From NCBI RefSeq assembly GCF_001693385.1, contig NZ_CP016428.1, positions 6,262,001-6,326,000 of the forward strand: a DNA stretch of 64,000 nt, written 5' to 3'. The stretch comes from Bradyrhizobium icense (lineage in GTDB: Bacteria > Pseudomonadota > Alphaproteobacteria > Rhizobiales > Xanthobacteraceae). Made by a program: the position numbers and the translations under genes. The notes under the pieces are model-generated. The model saw only the letters and a list, made by a program, of their open reading frames with translations. It was not told the origin of the DNA and did no database searches. Within the stretch, counting starts at the first letter, position 1; each line of letters begins with the position of its first letter. This document shows positions 44,325 to 53,269 of this stretch, piece by piece.

Positions 44325-46271
44325 TCAGGAGACCGCCGCCCGTTTCGGCTCGACGATCTCGAACATCCGCGGGAATTCGTCCATCAGCATCATCAGCTCG
44401 CCGAGCCGCGCCGCATTGCCGCTGACCTCGATCTTGCCGCTTCCGACCGCTTCGGGAAACGTCGTCAACTTGGCAATCACCTCGTCGAGCACGCCACGCG
44501 GCAACACGAAGCTGGCGTCGGCATCGGCGGCTTGCGTGCCGGCGACATAGGTCAGCGCGCAGTTTTCCAGGTTGAGAACGAAGCTCTCCCTGGTATCGGT
44601 GAAATTCCAGTTCAGCACGATGCGCTTGCCTTCGGCCTTCGGACCGTTGAGGCGCACGCCGAGCACGTCCCAGAGCTGTTCGGTGCGCAGCGCAGCCAGC
44701 GTTTCACGCGGCATCGCGGCGCGCGGCGGCGTCTTGGGCATCCCCTGCCGCAATTCCTGCGCGCCGAACAGATAGGCATTGCGCCAGGTCGAACTTTCCG
44801 AGGCATAGCCGAGTTGTTCGAACGTATCGGCAAGCAACGCACGTGCCGCCTGGTTGTCGGGATCGGCAAACACCAGGTGGCTCACGGCTTGCGCGACGAA
44901 GCGGAATTCGCCCTTGGCAAAATCCGCTCTCGCGCGCGCCAGGACCGCGTCCGCGCCGCCCATATACTCGACATACTTTTTGCCCGATTCGACCGGCGGA
45001 AGTGGATCGAGGTTGACGGGATTGGCGTCGTACCAGCCGAGGTACTTCTGGTAGATCGCCTTCACATTGTGCCTGATGTGGCCGTAATAACCACGGCCAT
45101 GCCATGCGCCCTCGAGGCTCGCCGGCAGGCGGATGGCTTCGGCAATCTCGGCTGCGGTCAGCCCGTGGTTCATCAGGCGGATGGTCTGGTCATGCGCGAA
45201 TTTATAGAGATCGCGCTGCTGGCGGATCATGGTGTCGATCCGCTCCCGGCCCCACACCGGCCAATGGTGCTGGCCGCACATCGCATCCGCCTTGCCGCCC
45301 CACATCTGCAGGGCCTCGCCGAGATATTTTGACCAGGCCAGTGCGTCGCGCACGTCAGCGCCGCGGAACGGCAGCAGATTGTGAAAATTATGCGTGCAGT
45401 TTTCCGCGAGGTTGAGCAGCTTGTAACGCGGGATGAAGAAATGCATCTCCGCCGGCGCTTCGCTGTTCGGCGCCATCTGGAATTCGAATTCGACCCCGTC
45501 GATGATCCGCCTGTCGCCGGTCGCCATGATCAGGTCGGTCGGGCGCACGAGCGCGACCGCTCCCGCCGCCATGGTCTTGCCCAGCCCGCAATCGACCTGC
45601 CCGTGGACGCCCTTGGCAAGAAACGGTCCGAACTGATATTGCGCCCGCCGGAGCATCGCCGGGCCGGCGATGATGTTTTCCGAAACCGCATGCTCCATGA
45701 ACAGATTGGGCGCAATGATCGGCACGGTGCCGCCGGTAAGCGCCGCATCGTCGAGTACGCCGCGCGCGCCGCCCCAATGATCGGTATGGGTATGGGTGAA
45801 GATCACTGCCGCAACGGGGCGCTTGCCCCGGTGCTGGAAGTAGAGCTCCATCGCCGCCCGCGCGCCTTCGATCGAGGTCAGCGTATCCACCACGATCACG
45901 CCGCGGTCGCCCTCGATCAGCGTCATGTTGGCGATATCCAGCCCGCGCACCTGATAGACACCGGGCACCACCTCGAACAGGCCGTGATGCATGTTGAGCC
46001 GCGACTGCCGCCACAGGCTGGGATCGACCGTCGGCGGCGCTTCTTCCGCGGACAGGAAGCCATACGGCTCCAGGCTCCAGACCACCCTGCCCTGCGGCGA
46101 AGTGATCTTCGCGTTCTCGATCGTGCCGAGGAAGCCGCGCGCGGCGTCGTCGAAATCGCGCGTGTCGGAAAACGGCAACGCCTTCAGCGTCGCCACGTGC
46201 TGCGCGATGACGGAGGCGGAAGCCTCCTTTGGAGATTCCTTAAGCGCTTCGATCGTGGCTGGTTGGCTCAT
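44325..46271 (-). CDS. Alkyl sulfatase, SdsA1-like metallo-beta-lactamase-fold hydrolase
   Basis: A 648-residue protein. The zinc motif T-H-T-H-T-D-H-W-G-G is at 159-168; further ligands lie in 'ENCTHNFHNLLPFRG' and 'GQHHWPVWG'. The middle region matches the alkyl sulfatase dimerisation domain ('YYGHIRHNVKAIYQKYLGWYDANP') and the end is an SCP2-like domain. SdsA1 hydrolyses sulfate esters such as dodecyl sulfate and needs export; no signal peptide is obvious here, so it may be cytoplasmic. First of a leftward set only if read with the monooxygenase upstream, 51 bp away. Confidence 0.9.
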   Translation of the reverse strand: MSQPATIEALKESPKEASASVIAQHVATLKALPFSDTRDFDDAARGFLGTIENAKITSPQGRVVWSLEPYGFLSAEEAPPTVDPSLWRQSRLNMHHGLFEVVPGVYQVRGLDIANMTLIEGDRGVIVVDTLTSIEGARAAMELYFQHRGKRPVAAVIFTHTHTDHWGGARGVLDDAALTGGTVPIIAPNLFMEHAVSENIIAGPAMLRRAQYQFGPFLAKGVHGQVDCGLGKTMAAGAVALVRPTDLIMATGDRRIIDGVEFEFQMAPNSEAPAEMHFFIPRYKLLNLAENCTHNFHNLLPFRGADVRDALAWSKYLGEALQMWGGKADAMCGQHHWPVWGRERIDTMIRQQRDLYKFAHDQTIRLMNHGLTAAEIAEAIRLPASLEGAWHGRGYYGHIRHNVKAIYQKYLGWYDANPVNLDPLPPVESGKKYVEYMGGADAVLARARADFAKGEFRFVAQAVSHLVFADPDNQAARALLADTFEQLGYASESSTWRNAYLFGAQELRQGMPKTPPRAAMPRETLAALRTEQLWDVLGVRLNGPKAEGKRIVLNWNFTDTRESFVLNLENCALTYVAGTQAADADASFVLPRGVLDEVIAKLTTFPEAVGSGKIEVSGNAARLGELMMLMDEFPRMFEIVEPKRAAVS

Positions 46272-46322
46272 TGTTGTGTGCTCCCTTACGCAGAAGAAAC
46301 AGAAGGTCGAATTCGAACAGCC

Positions 46323-48143
46323 TCAGCGAAACTCCAGCCCCTCGAACTGGCCGGCGTTGCGCCAAGCGTCGATGTACTTGAAATAAGCCATCGGGCCCGC
46401 CGGATGGCCGACATTGAGATTGGCCGCGGGGCCGGGCTCGCGTCCTTCATTGTTGTAGTAGCCCGGCGTGCAGTCGGGCGAGCCGATCATCCGGCCGGCG
46501 CCGGTCAGCAACAGTTCGACCCAGCGATCCTCGGCTTCCTTGGTGACTTCGATCTCCCTGAAGCCGTTCGCCTGCGCATGCCGAACCATCAGCGCAATCG
46601 TCTTTGCGGCCTCGGACAGGTTATGCGGTACATTGGAGATGAGATTGGCGCCCTGCGTCGGCTGCACGAAGAACGCGTTCGGAAAACCGTGGACGTGGAT
46701 GCCGTGCTTGGTGCGCATGCCCGACGCCCAATAATCCGATAACTTGACGCCGCCTCGTCCTGTCAGGTCGAAGCCGGCGCGCCGCTTGTACTCGGTGCCG
46801 ACTTCGAATCCCGAGGCGTAGATGATGCAGTCGAGCTGGTACTCCGTCCCTGCGACAACGACGCTATTCTCGGTGATGCGCTCGACGCCCTTGCCGTCGG
46901 TATCGACCAGACGGGTGCGTGGGGTGTTGAAGGCTTGCAGATAGGAATCATGGAAGCACGGCCGCTTGCAGAGCTGGCGATACCAGGCCTCGAGCTTGGC
47001 GGCCGTTTCGCGATCCTGCACGATGCTGTCGACCCGGGCGCGGATTTCCTCCATCTTCTCGAAATCGGAATCCTCGAACGCCGCGAGCATGTTTGGTGGC
47101 GTCCGCTGCTCGCGCGGCAGGTCCATGATTCTGGCGCGAATGCGCCGCGACAAATCGGTCCAGCCGTCCTGCACCAGATCTTCTTCCGCGGAGCCGCCGG
47201 CCTGGTTGGCGGTAAAGTTCTCCAGCCAGCGCTGCTGCCAGCCGGGTGTCGCGATCCCCGAAAACCATTTCGGATCGATCGGCGCGTTGGCGCGGACGTC
47301 GACCGAGGATGGCGTGCGCTGAAAAACATAGAGCTCTTTGCAGGCGCGTGCGAGATGCGGCACGCACTGCACGGAAGTGGCGCCGGTGCCGATGATGCCG
47401 ACGCGTTTATCGGCAAGTTTTTCCATCAGTGCGCCGGATGGATCGCCGCCGGTGTAGCCATAATCCCAGCGGCTGGTGTGGAACGAGTGCCCCTTGAAAG
47501 ACTCGATGCCGGAAATGCCGGGCAGTTTCGGCACGTGCAGCGGCCCCGTGCCCATGCCGACGAATTGGGTGGTGAAGTCATCGCCGCGGCTGGTGCGAAT
47601 GCGCCAGCGTGACGCCGCCTCGTCCCAATCGAGGCTCACGACCTCGGTGTGGAATAGCGCGTTGTCGTAAAGCCCATATTGTTTGCCGATGCGCTGGCAG
47701 TGCGCCAGGATTTCCGGCGCATGCGCATACTTCTCCGACGGCATGTGGCCCGTTTCCTCGAGCAACGGCATGTAGACCATCGACGCAGTATCGCATTGCG
47801 CGCCGGGATAGCGGTTCCAGTACCAGGTACCGCCGAAGTCGCCGCCCTTCTCGATGACGCGGACGTCCTTCACGCCAACTTCCGACAGCCGCGCCGCGGT
47901 GACCAGCCCGGCAAACCCACCGCCGATAAAGGCGACGGTGACGTGATCGGTTTCCGGTTCGCGCGCGGTGACCGGCGTATAGGGATCGTCGAGATAATGC
48001 GCTAGCCGTCCCGCGACGCGCAGATACTGATCGTTGCCGTCGGGACGCAGCCGCTTGTTGCGCTCCTCAAGATATTTCTGGCGCAGCCGCGCCTTGTCGA
48101 TCGCAGCGTTTTGCGCGGCCTGGGATTGATCCGTGATGGTCAT
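46323..48143 (-). CDS. Flavin monooxygenase, Baeyer-Villiger type
   Basis: A 606-residue FAD/NADPH monooxygenase. FAD fold 'VAFIGGGFAGLVTAARLSEVG' (about 68-88), BVMO fingerprint 'FKGHSFHTSRWD' (F-x-G-x3-H-x3-W), NADP fold 'VGIIGTGATSVQCVPHLA', and a long N-terminal extension typical of larger BVMOs. It should insert oxygen next to a ketone, giving an ester or lactone. The ATG at 48143 is preferred to an ATG pair at 48176/48173. It lies between an acyl-CoA dehydrogenase and the alkyl sulfatase, all leftward, gaps about 50 bp. Confidence 0.88.
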   Translation of the reverse strand: MTITDQSQAAQNAAIDKARLRQKYLEERNKRLRPDGNDQYLRVAGRLAHYLDDPYTPVTAREPETDHVTVAFIGGGFAGLVTAARLSEVGVKDVRVIEKGGDFGGTWYWNRYPGAQCDTASMVYMPLLEETGHMPSEKYAHAPEILAHCQRIGKQYGLYDNALFHTEVVSLDWDEAASRWRIRTSRGDDFTTQFVGMGTGPLHVPKLPGISGIESFKGHSFHTSRWDYGYTGGDPSGALMEKLADKRVGIIGTGATSVQCVPHLARACKELYVFQRTPSSVDVRANAPIDPKWFSGIATPGWQQRWLENFTANQAGGSAEEDLVQDGWTDLSRRIRARIMDLPREQRTPPNMLAAFEDSDFEKMEEIRARVDSIVQDRETAAKLEAWYRQLCKRPCFHDSYLQAFNTPRTRLVDTDGKGVERITENSVVVAGTEYQLDCIIYASGFEVGTEYKRRAGFDLTGRGGVKLSDYWASGMRTKHGIHVHGFPNAFFVQPTQGANLISNVPHNLSEAAKTIALMVRHAQANGFREIEVTKEAEDRWVELLLTGAGRMIGSPDCTPGYYNNEGREPGPAANLNVGHPAGPMAYFKYIDAWRNAGQFEGLEFR

Positions 48144-48191
48144 GCGAAGGCGCCCTTTCAGGAAATCACACATCACCGTCGCTGTCGCCGC

Positions 48192-49433
48192 TCAGGACGG
48201 ATGGGCGGACAGATACGGCGAGTTGGCAATCGACCAGGACGGCATCGGCTCCATGCGAAAGATCTGCCGCAGATGGACTTCATCGGGCCCGTCACCAATC
48301 CGCAACAGGCGCCCCCAGGCCAGCGCCTGATGGATCGGCGTATCGTCGGAGCCGCCCATGGCGCCGAACACCTGCATGGCGCGGTCGGCGATCTTCTGCA
48401 GCATCGCGGGCACTGCCACCTTGATCAAGGACACATCGCGCCAGGCGCCGTGATGGCCGGCCTGATCGAGGCGCCATGCGCAACGATAGGTCAGCAGGCG
48501 GGCCTGCTCGAGCTCGACGCGGGATTCCGCGATCCAGCGCTGCACGGTGTCGTACTGCATCACGGTACGTCCGAACGCGGACCGCTCGGATGACCGCACC
48601 ATCATCAATTCGATCAGCAGTTCGCATAGCCCGATCGAGCGCATGCAGTGATGGATACGCGCCGGCCCCAAACGAATCTGCGCGACCTTGAAGCCGTCGC
48701 CTTCCGCGCCGAGCAGGTTCGCGCGGGGCACGCGCACGTTTTCGAACGAAAGCTCGCCGATCGGCGCGACGTGATCTTCGCACCCCATCCAGCGCAGCCG
48801 GCGCACCAGCCGAACGCCTGGCGTATCCATCGGCACGATAATGCAGGAATGGCGCCGCGTCCGGTCGGCGTCGGAATCGGTCACGCCCATCACGATCAGG
48901 AAGCTGCATTTCGGATGCGCCGCGCCGGTGATGAACCATTTCCGCCCGTTGATGACGTAGTCATTGCCGTCCCGGACCATGCGGGTGGCGATGTTGGTCG
49001 CATCGGATGAAGCCACGTCCGGCTCGGTCATGCCGAACGCCGAGCGTGTCCTGGCTTCCAGCAGCGGCTGCAGCCAGCGCGCCTTCTGCTCGGGCGTCGC
49101 GCAATTCTGCAGCGCGATCATGTTGGGCACGTCGGGCGCCTGGCAATTGAAGACCTCAGGCGCCCAGAACAGCCGGCCCATGATCTCGGCCAATGGCGCA
49201 TATTCGAGGTTGGAAAGACGCGTGCCGGGTTCGTCTTCTCCGAGTTCAGGAAGCCCGAGATTCCATAGCCCCGCCGCACGCGCCTTGCGCTGTAGGTCCT
49301 GCATGAAGGGCGCGTCCTCGCCTTCAGCCGTGTGATCGAGCCAGGCGCGATGGCGCGGCAACACTTCGCGGTCGAAAAACGCCTGAAGTCTCTCCCGCCA
49401 CTCTTCCGATCGTTTGGAAAGGTCGAAATCCAT
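48192..49433 (-). CDS. Acyl-CoA dehydrogenase (ACAD11-like)
   Basis: A 413-residue flavoprotein. N-terminal helices, then 'RSAFGMTEPDVASSDATNIATRM' (FAD/substrate loop), 'INGRKWFITGAAHPKCSF' and a C-terminal 'QVFGAMGGSDDTPIHQALAWGRLLRIGDGPDEVHLRQI'. It oxidises an acyl-CoA to the enoyl-CoA, passing electrons to ETF. The sequence is nearest the ACAD10/11-like subgroup. First gene of the leftward catabolic set with the monooxygenase and sulfatase, and divergent from the IclR regulator. Confidence 0.9.
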   Translation of the reverse strand: MDFDLSKRSEEWRERLQAFFDREVLPRHRAWLDHTAEGEDAPFMQDLQRKARAAGLWNLGLPELGEDEPGTRLSNLEYAPLAEIMGRLFWAPEVFNCQAPDVPNMIALQNCATPEQKARWLQPLLEARTRSAFGMTEPDVASSDATNIATRMVRDGNDYVINGRKWFITGAAHPKCSFLIVMGVTDSDADRTRRHSCIIVPMDTPGVRLVRRLRWMGCEDHVAPIGELSFENVRVPRANLLGAEGDGFKVAQIRLGPARIHHCMRSIGLCELLIELMMVRSSERSAFGRTVMQYDTVQRWIAESRVELEQARLLTYRCAWRLDQAGHHGAWRDVSLIKVAVPAMLQKIADRAMQVFGAMGGSDDTPIHQALAWGRLLRIGDGPDEVHLRQIFRMEPMPSWSIANSPYLSAHPS

Positions 49434-49464
49434 GCCGCCTCCCGATTTTTCGGGAACCTAAGCG

Positions 49465-49500
49465 TATATCGACACAATATGCAAATTTCATTTCGATATA
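49465..49500. promoter_or_regulatory. Candidate IclR operator in the divergent control region
   Basis: TATATCGA (49465-49472) and TCGATATA (49493-49500) are perfect 8-bp inverted arms with a 20-bp AT-rich spacer. They lie between the divergent acyl-CoA dehydrogenase start (49433) and IclR start (49536). The 28-bp arm spacing is long for one IclR dimer, so it may be two half sites or a looped site. Confidence 0.6.
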
Positions 49501-49535
49501 TTGACAGATTTGGGGAACCATGGCCCACTTCGGTC

Positions 49536-50348
49536 ATGGCGACGATTTCCAATATCGATCCCTCGATACCCCGGACTGCGGAGGACCAGGCCGATCCCTC
49601 CTTCGCGACCACGCTGGCGCACGGGCTCGACGTGCTGGCGGCGTTCCGCAACCGGGCGGGCTCGCTGTCGAACGCGGAGCTTGCGCTCCATACAGGCCTG
49701 TCGCGGCCGACGGTGTCGCGGTTGACCTACACGCTGGCGCAGCTTGGCTATCTCAAGCGCGACGCCAAGGGACGCTTCCAGCTCGGGCTCGGCATTCTGG
49801 CCGCGGCCTATCCGGTGCTGTCGGCGCTGAAGGTGCGGCAATTGGCACGCCCGCTGATGCGCGATTTCGCGGCCTACACCGGCGGCACGGTTTCGATCGC
49901 GATGCCGTTCGGGCTCGACTTCATCTATGTCGAAACGCTGCGCACCACCGACGCCGTGGCGCATCTGCCAGATGTCGGTTTTGCCAGCTCGCTGGCGCCC
50001 ACCGCCGTCGGCCGCGCTCTGCTCGCGCTCTTCACCGCGGAAGAACTCGACGCGTACGTGGCGAAGGTGAAGGCCGAGCGCCCGGAAGAGGCCGATTATG
50101 TCGAGCGGCGGACGCTGCCGGACGTCGCGCTTTGCAAGGAGCGCGGCTTTGCGATTTCGCTCGGCGAATGGCGGCGCGAGATTTTTGGTGTCGCCGCGCC
50201 GCTGTACCGCACGCCGTCGGGCGATTGCCTCTCGGTCAATTGCGGCATTCCCTCGTTTCGCTTCAATGCCGAACAGATCGAGCGTGAATGCGGGCCGCGC
50301 ATGCTCGGCTTGGCGCGCAGCATCCGCTCGCTGGTAGCCAACGACTGA
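49536..50348 (+). CDS. IclR-family transcriptional regulator
   Basis: A 270-residue regulator. The N-terminal winged helix ('GLDVLAAFRNRAGSLSNAELALHTGLSRPTVSRLTYTLAQLGYL') is followed by the IclR effector domain ('FAAYTGGTVSIAMPFGLDFIYVETLRTTDAVAHLPDVGFASSLAPTAVGRALLA'). Divergent from the acyl-CoA dehydrogenase-monooxygenase-sulfatase set, its likely target. The ATG at 49536 is chosen; an in-frame ATG at 49479 would make a leader of 19 residues lying within the operator region. Confidence 0.9.
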   Translation: MATISNIDPSIPRTAEDQADPSFATTLAHGLDVLAAFRNRAGSLSNAELALHTGLSRPTVSRLTYTLAQLGYLKRDAKGRFQLGLGILAAAYPVLSALKVRQLARPLMRDFAAYTGGTVSIAMPFGLDFIYVETLRTTDAVAHLPDVGFASSLAPTAVGRALLALFTAEELDAYVAKVKAERPEEADYVERRTLPDVALCKERGFAISLGEWRREIFGVAAPLYRTPSGDCLSVNCGIPSFRFNAEQIERECGPRMLGLARSIRSLVAND

Positions 50349-50412
50349 ATACCCCCGTTAGAGGGGCAAAGGCGCACCGTTTCACCGGTGCGCAACATAT
50401 GGGGAGGGAAGA

Positions 50413-51411
50413 ATGAGCCGGATCAAAACCGTGCTGGGTTTTGCCATGAATCTTGCCCTGGGTATTGCGTTGGGCGTAGCCGTGCCGCTTGCCACGGCCG
50501 CGCAGGCGCAAATCAGCTATCCGAACCGACCGATCCGCATCATCGTTCCCTACCCCGCCGGCGGCATTGTCGACATCGTCGCGCGCGCGGTGACCGAGCA
50601 AGTCGGCCGCGACTGGAAACAGACGGTGGTCATCGAAGCAAGGCCCGGCGGCAACAGCAACATCGGCACCGCGTCGGTGGCGCGCAGCGAACCCGACGGT
50701 TACACCTGGCTGGTCACCGGCCCCGCGGCTTTGGTCAACCCGACGCTCTACAAGGACGCCGGCTGGGACGCGCTGAAGGATCTCAAATGCGTCGGCCTTG
50801 CGGTCTGGAATCAGAGTGTGGCGCTGGTCCATCCCTCGATGCCGGCCAGCACCATCAAGGAATTCGTCGAGATCGCGCGCAAGAAGCCGGGCGAACTCAA
50901 TTTCGGCAATCCCGGTACCGGCTCCTCCATCGATCTGAGCGCGCAAAAGCTGTTTCAGGCCGCCAATATCAAGCTGACCAATGTCGGCTACAAGGGGCAG
51001 CCGCAGGCGCTGATCGACCTGATGACCAACCTGATGCATTTCGAGATCGTCTCGCTCGAGCTGGCACTGCCGCACATCAGGGCCGGCAGCGTGAAACCGC
51101 TTGCTGTCATGACCGACAAACGTGTCGCCGATCTGCCAGATGTGCCGACGATTGCGGAAGCCGGATTTCCGGAAGCCACCTACGTGCCCTGGTATGGCAT
51201 CTACGTCCAGGCGGGAACGTCCGATGCCATCGTCGCGAAGATCAACGAGGCCATCAACAAGGCGCTGCAGAACCCGGAAGTGCGGCGCCAGCTCTCGGTC
51301 GCCAATATTCCGGGCAAGCCGATGCCGCTCGCCGACCTCGCCGCGCTGATGAAGGCAGACCACGAGAAGCTGACGAAGGTGATCGCGACATCAGGCATGG
51401 CGCTGCAGTGA
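50413..51411 (+). CDS. Bug/TctC-family periplasmic solute-binding protein
   Basis: A 332-residue exported protein. Sec signal (hydrophobic 8-33, ending 'ATAAQAQI'), then the Bug fold 'YPNRPIRIIVPYPAGGIVDIVARAV', 'VVIEARPGGNSNIGT', 'GTGSSIDLSAQKLFQAANI' and 'VGYKGQPQALIDLM'. TctC-type proteins bind carboxylates; here no tctA or tctB is adjacent, as for many Bug proteins. It follows the IclR gene by 64 bp. GGAGGG four bases before the ATG. Confidence 0.91.
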   Translation: MSRIKTVLGFAMNLALGIALGVAVPLATAAQAQISYPNRPIRIIVPYPAGGIVDIVARAVTEQVGRDWKQTVVIEARPGGNSNIGTASVARSEPDGYTWLVTGPAALVNPTLYKDAGWDALKDLKCVGLAVWNQSVALVHPSMPASTIKEFVEIARKKPGELNFGNPGTGSSIDLSAQKLFQAANIKLTNVGYKGQPQALIDLMTNLMHFEIVSLELALPHIRAGSVKPLAVMTDKRVADLPDVPTIAEAGFPEATYVPWYGIYVQAGTSDAIVAKINEAINKALQNPEVRRQLSVANIPGKPMPLADLAALMKADHEKLTKVIATSGMALQ

Positions 51412-51430
51412 TGTCTGCCTCCTAAATGAC

Positions 51431-52435
51431 TTACTTCTTCACCTTGCTGGCATCCATCTTGATGCTCGTATCCAGCATTTTGACAGAGAACGCAGTATTC
51501 ACGTCGAACGGCTTTTCCATGCCGAGATAGGTCTGCACCAGCTCGTAGTCCTTCTTCATCCGCTCGGCATCAATCCAGCCCAGCGCCTTGGTCGTCGTGA
51601 ATTCGTCTGTCATCAGGAACTTGATGCGCTCCCACTGCCGCTGCTGGTTTTCCTTGTCGAGACCCGAAGCCTGGTCGAGCAGCGCCTTGAGGCAGGGCGC
51701 GACGTCGGTGACGCAGGCAGCATAGGCCTTCTGGCTGATCTTGACGAAGTCCTCGACCAGTTTTGGATTCTTTTGCAGATAGGCGCCGTTGACGATCAGT
51801 GAATTGCCGTAAGGGTTCAGCCCGATATCCTTCCAGTTGACGTAGCCGAGATCGGCGCCGAACTCGATCACCTTCAGATCGTGCTCATTGTAGAAATCGC
51901 TGATGATATCGACGGTATGGCTCTTCAGCGCCGCGATCTTGGCGGTCGGACCGACATTGACGAAGCTCACCGAGTCCGGCGCGATGCCCGCCGCCTTGGC
52001 GAAGGCCGGCCACATCACCCGTGACGCGTCGCCCGGCGGATTGCCGATCTTGTGGTTCGGAAAGTCCTTCGGCCCGTTCACGCCATAGCTCTTCAGCCAA
52101 TAGAAGGTCTGTCCGGTGTTGGCGTAGATGCTCATCAGCGCCACCACGTCGGCGCCCTTGCTCTTGGCCACCAGCGCGGTCGCGAGATCCGCGATGCCGA
52201 ACGGCGAGCCGCCGGAGCCGACCCTCAGCGAGGAGACGCCGGAGCCTTTGCCGACCTCAATCGTCAGCTCGATGCCGGCCTTCTCGTACCAGCCCTGCGA
52301 TTTGGCGTAGTAGAACGGTGAGTGATCGGCGGTCGGGGTCCAGTTCAGGATCAGATTGACCTGCTCGGCCGCAGCGCAGGGAATGGCCGGCGCGGCAAGT
52401 GCAGCCGCCAATCCCGCAATTCGCAAAGCCTTCAT
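51431..52435 (-). CDS. ABC importer substrate-binding protein, NMT1/THI5-like
   Basis: A 334-residue exported protein. The Sec signal ('ALRIAGLAAALAAPAIPCAAAEQ') is followed by the NMT1-like core 'VNLILNWTPTADHSPFYYAKSQGWYEKAGIELTIEVGKGSG', 'GIADLATALVAKSKGADVVALMSIY' and 'GYVNWKDIGLNPYGNSLIV'. Such proteins bind pyrimidine-like or amine ligands. AGGAGG lies seven bases before the ATG at 52435. It is divergent from the TetR gene and belongs with the permease and ATPase at 53.3 and 57.0 kb, although it sits in a separate transcript. Confidence 0.9.
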   Translation of the reverse strand: MKALRIAGLAAALAAPAIPCAAAEQVNLILNWTPTADHSPFYYAKSQGWYEKAGIELTIEVGKGSGVSSLRVGSGGSPFGIADLATALVAKSKGADVVALMSIYANTGQTFYWLKSYGVNGPKDFPNHKIGNPPGDASRVMWPAFAKAAGIAPDSVSFVNVGPTAKIAALKSHTVDIISDFYNEHDLKVIEFGADLGYVNWKDIGLNPYGNSLIVNGAYLQKNPKLVEDFVKISQKAYAACVTDVAPCLKALLDQASGLDKENQQRQWERIKFLMTDEFTTTKALGWIDAERMKKDYELVQTYLGMEKPFDVNTAFSVKMLDTSIKMDASKVKK

Positions 52436-52516
52436 TGCACCCTCCTCGTTCTGCAACCCGATCTTGTCGTCGCTCCTCGGTGACGCTACCAATGCAACAA
52501 GGGACCACACGACTTG

Positions 52517-52532
52517 TCAACTATTTGGTTGG
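52517..52532. promoter_or_regulatory. TetR operator-like half palindrome in the divergent promoter region
   Basis: TCAACTA-TT-TGGTTGG resembles the perfect operator at 53181-53200 (TCAACCA-GA-TGGTTGA) at 13 of 16 positions or so, allowing the free centre. It overlaps the TetR gene start and, on the minus strand, contains TTGACA (52521-52516), a good -35 for the binding-protein gene, with TTGCAT 18 bp on. Binding would thus repress both directions. Confidence 0.65.
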
Positions 52533-52534
52533 AA

Positions 52535-53182
52535 ATGCCGAGAAAACGTTCTGACGATACCAGGCCGCAACGGCGCGATCCGGCCGCGACCCGCAAAAAA
52601 CTGCTGACGGCGGCGCGGCGCGAATTCGCCAGCAGCGGCCTCGCCGGAGCCCGGGTCGACGAGATCGCCGCCCGCGCGGGCGTCAACAAGCAGCTCGTCT
52701 ATCACTATTTCGGCGACAAGGACGCACTTTACCTTGCTGTGCTCGAGTGGGTTTACGAGGAAATCCGCGCCCAGGAACGCAAGCTCAATCTCGAGGGATT
52801 GCCGCCCGAGCAGGCGATCAAGAAGCTGATCGAAAGTTCCTTCGATCACCTCGCCGCACATCCTGATTTCATCGTGCTGCTGAACGACGAGAACCGCGGC
52901 GGCGCGCGCCATGTGCGCGGCTCGCGAAAACTGGAAGCGATGCATTCGCCGCTGGTCAGCCTCGTCTCGACCATTCTCGGCGAGGGCGTGAAGGCCGGCA
53001 TATTCCGTAAAGGTATCAACCCCGTACACCTCTATATCTCGATTGCCGGGCTCAGCTATTTTTACTTTTCGAACACGCCGACCCTGTCGGCGATCTTCGG
53101 CAAGGACCTGTCGAGCCGGGCCGCACGGCAGGCGCGCCGCAAACACGTGGTCGACCTGGTGATGCATTCGCTGCGCCCTTAA
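52535..53182 (+). CDS. TetR-family regulator, RutR/YcdC-like
   Basis: A 215-residue regulator. The N-terminal HTH reads 'ATRKKLLTAARREFASSGLAGARVDEIAARAGVNKQLVYHYFGDKDALYLAVL'. The C-terminal half ('PVHLYISIAGLSYFYFSNTPTLSAIFGKDL') resembles the RutR (YcdC) ligand domain. In E. coli RutR binds TTGACCA-n2-TGGTCAA and responds to pyrimidines; the operators here (TCAACCA-n2-TGGTTGA) are similar in shape. It lies between the divergent binding-protein gene and the downstream import/catabolic operon, with operators at both ends. The ATG at 52535 is chosen over one at 52514. Confidence 0.9.
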   Translation: MPRKRSDDTRPQRRDPAATRKKLLTAARREFASSGLAGARVDEIAARAGVNKQLVYHYFGDKDALYLAVLEWVYEEIRAQERKLNLEGLPPEQAIKKLIESSFDHLAAHPDFIVLLNDENRGGARHVRGSRKLEAMHSPLVSLVSTILGEGVKAGIFRKGINPVHLYISIAGLSYFYFSNTPTLSAIFGKDLSSRAARQARRKHVVDLVMHSLRP

Positions 53183-53223
53183 TCAACCAGATGGTTGATT
53201 ACCGGGAGAGGCCGCGCTAGATT
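53181..53223 (+). promoter_or_regulatory. TetR operator overlapping the promoter of the permease-SDR operon
   Basis: AATCAACCA-GA-TGGTTGATT (53181-53200) is a perfect 9+9 palindrome. TTGATT at 53195-53200, the right arm, is a plausible -35; TAGATT at 53218-53223 follows after exactly 17 bp as a -10. Its left end overlaps the TetR stop codon. The layout predicts direct repression of the operon starting at 53270. Confidence 0.8.
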
Positions 53224-53269
53224 GCCGCCGCGCGGCGGGGAACCGGCCGCGCATCCAAAGGAGCGCACG

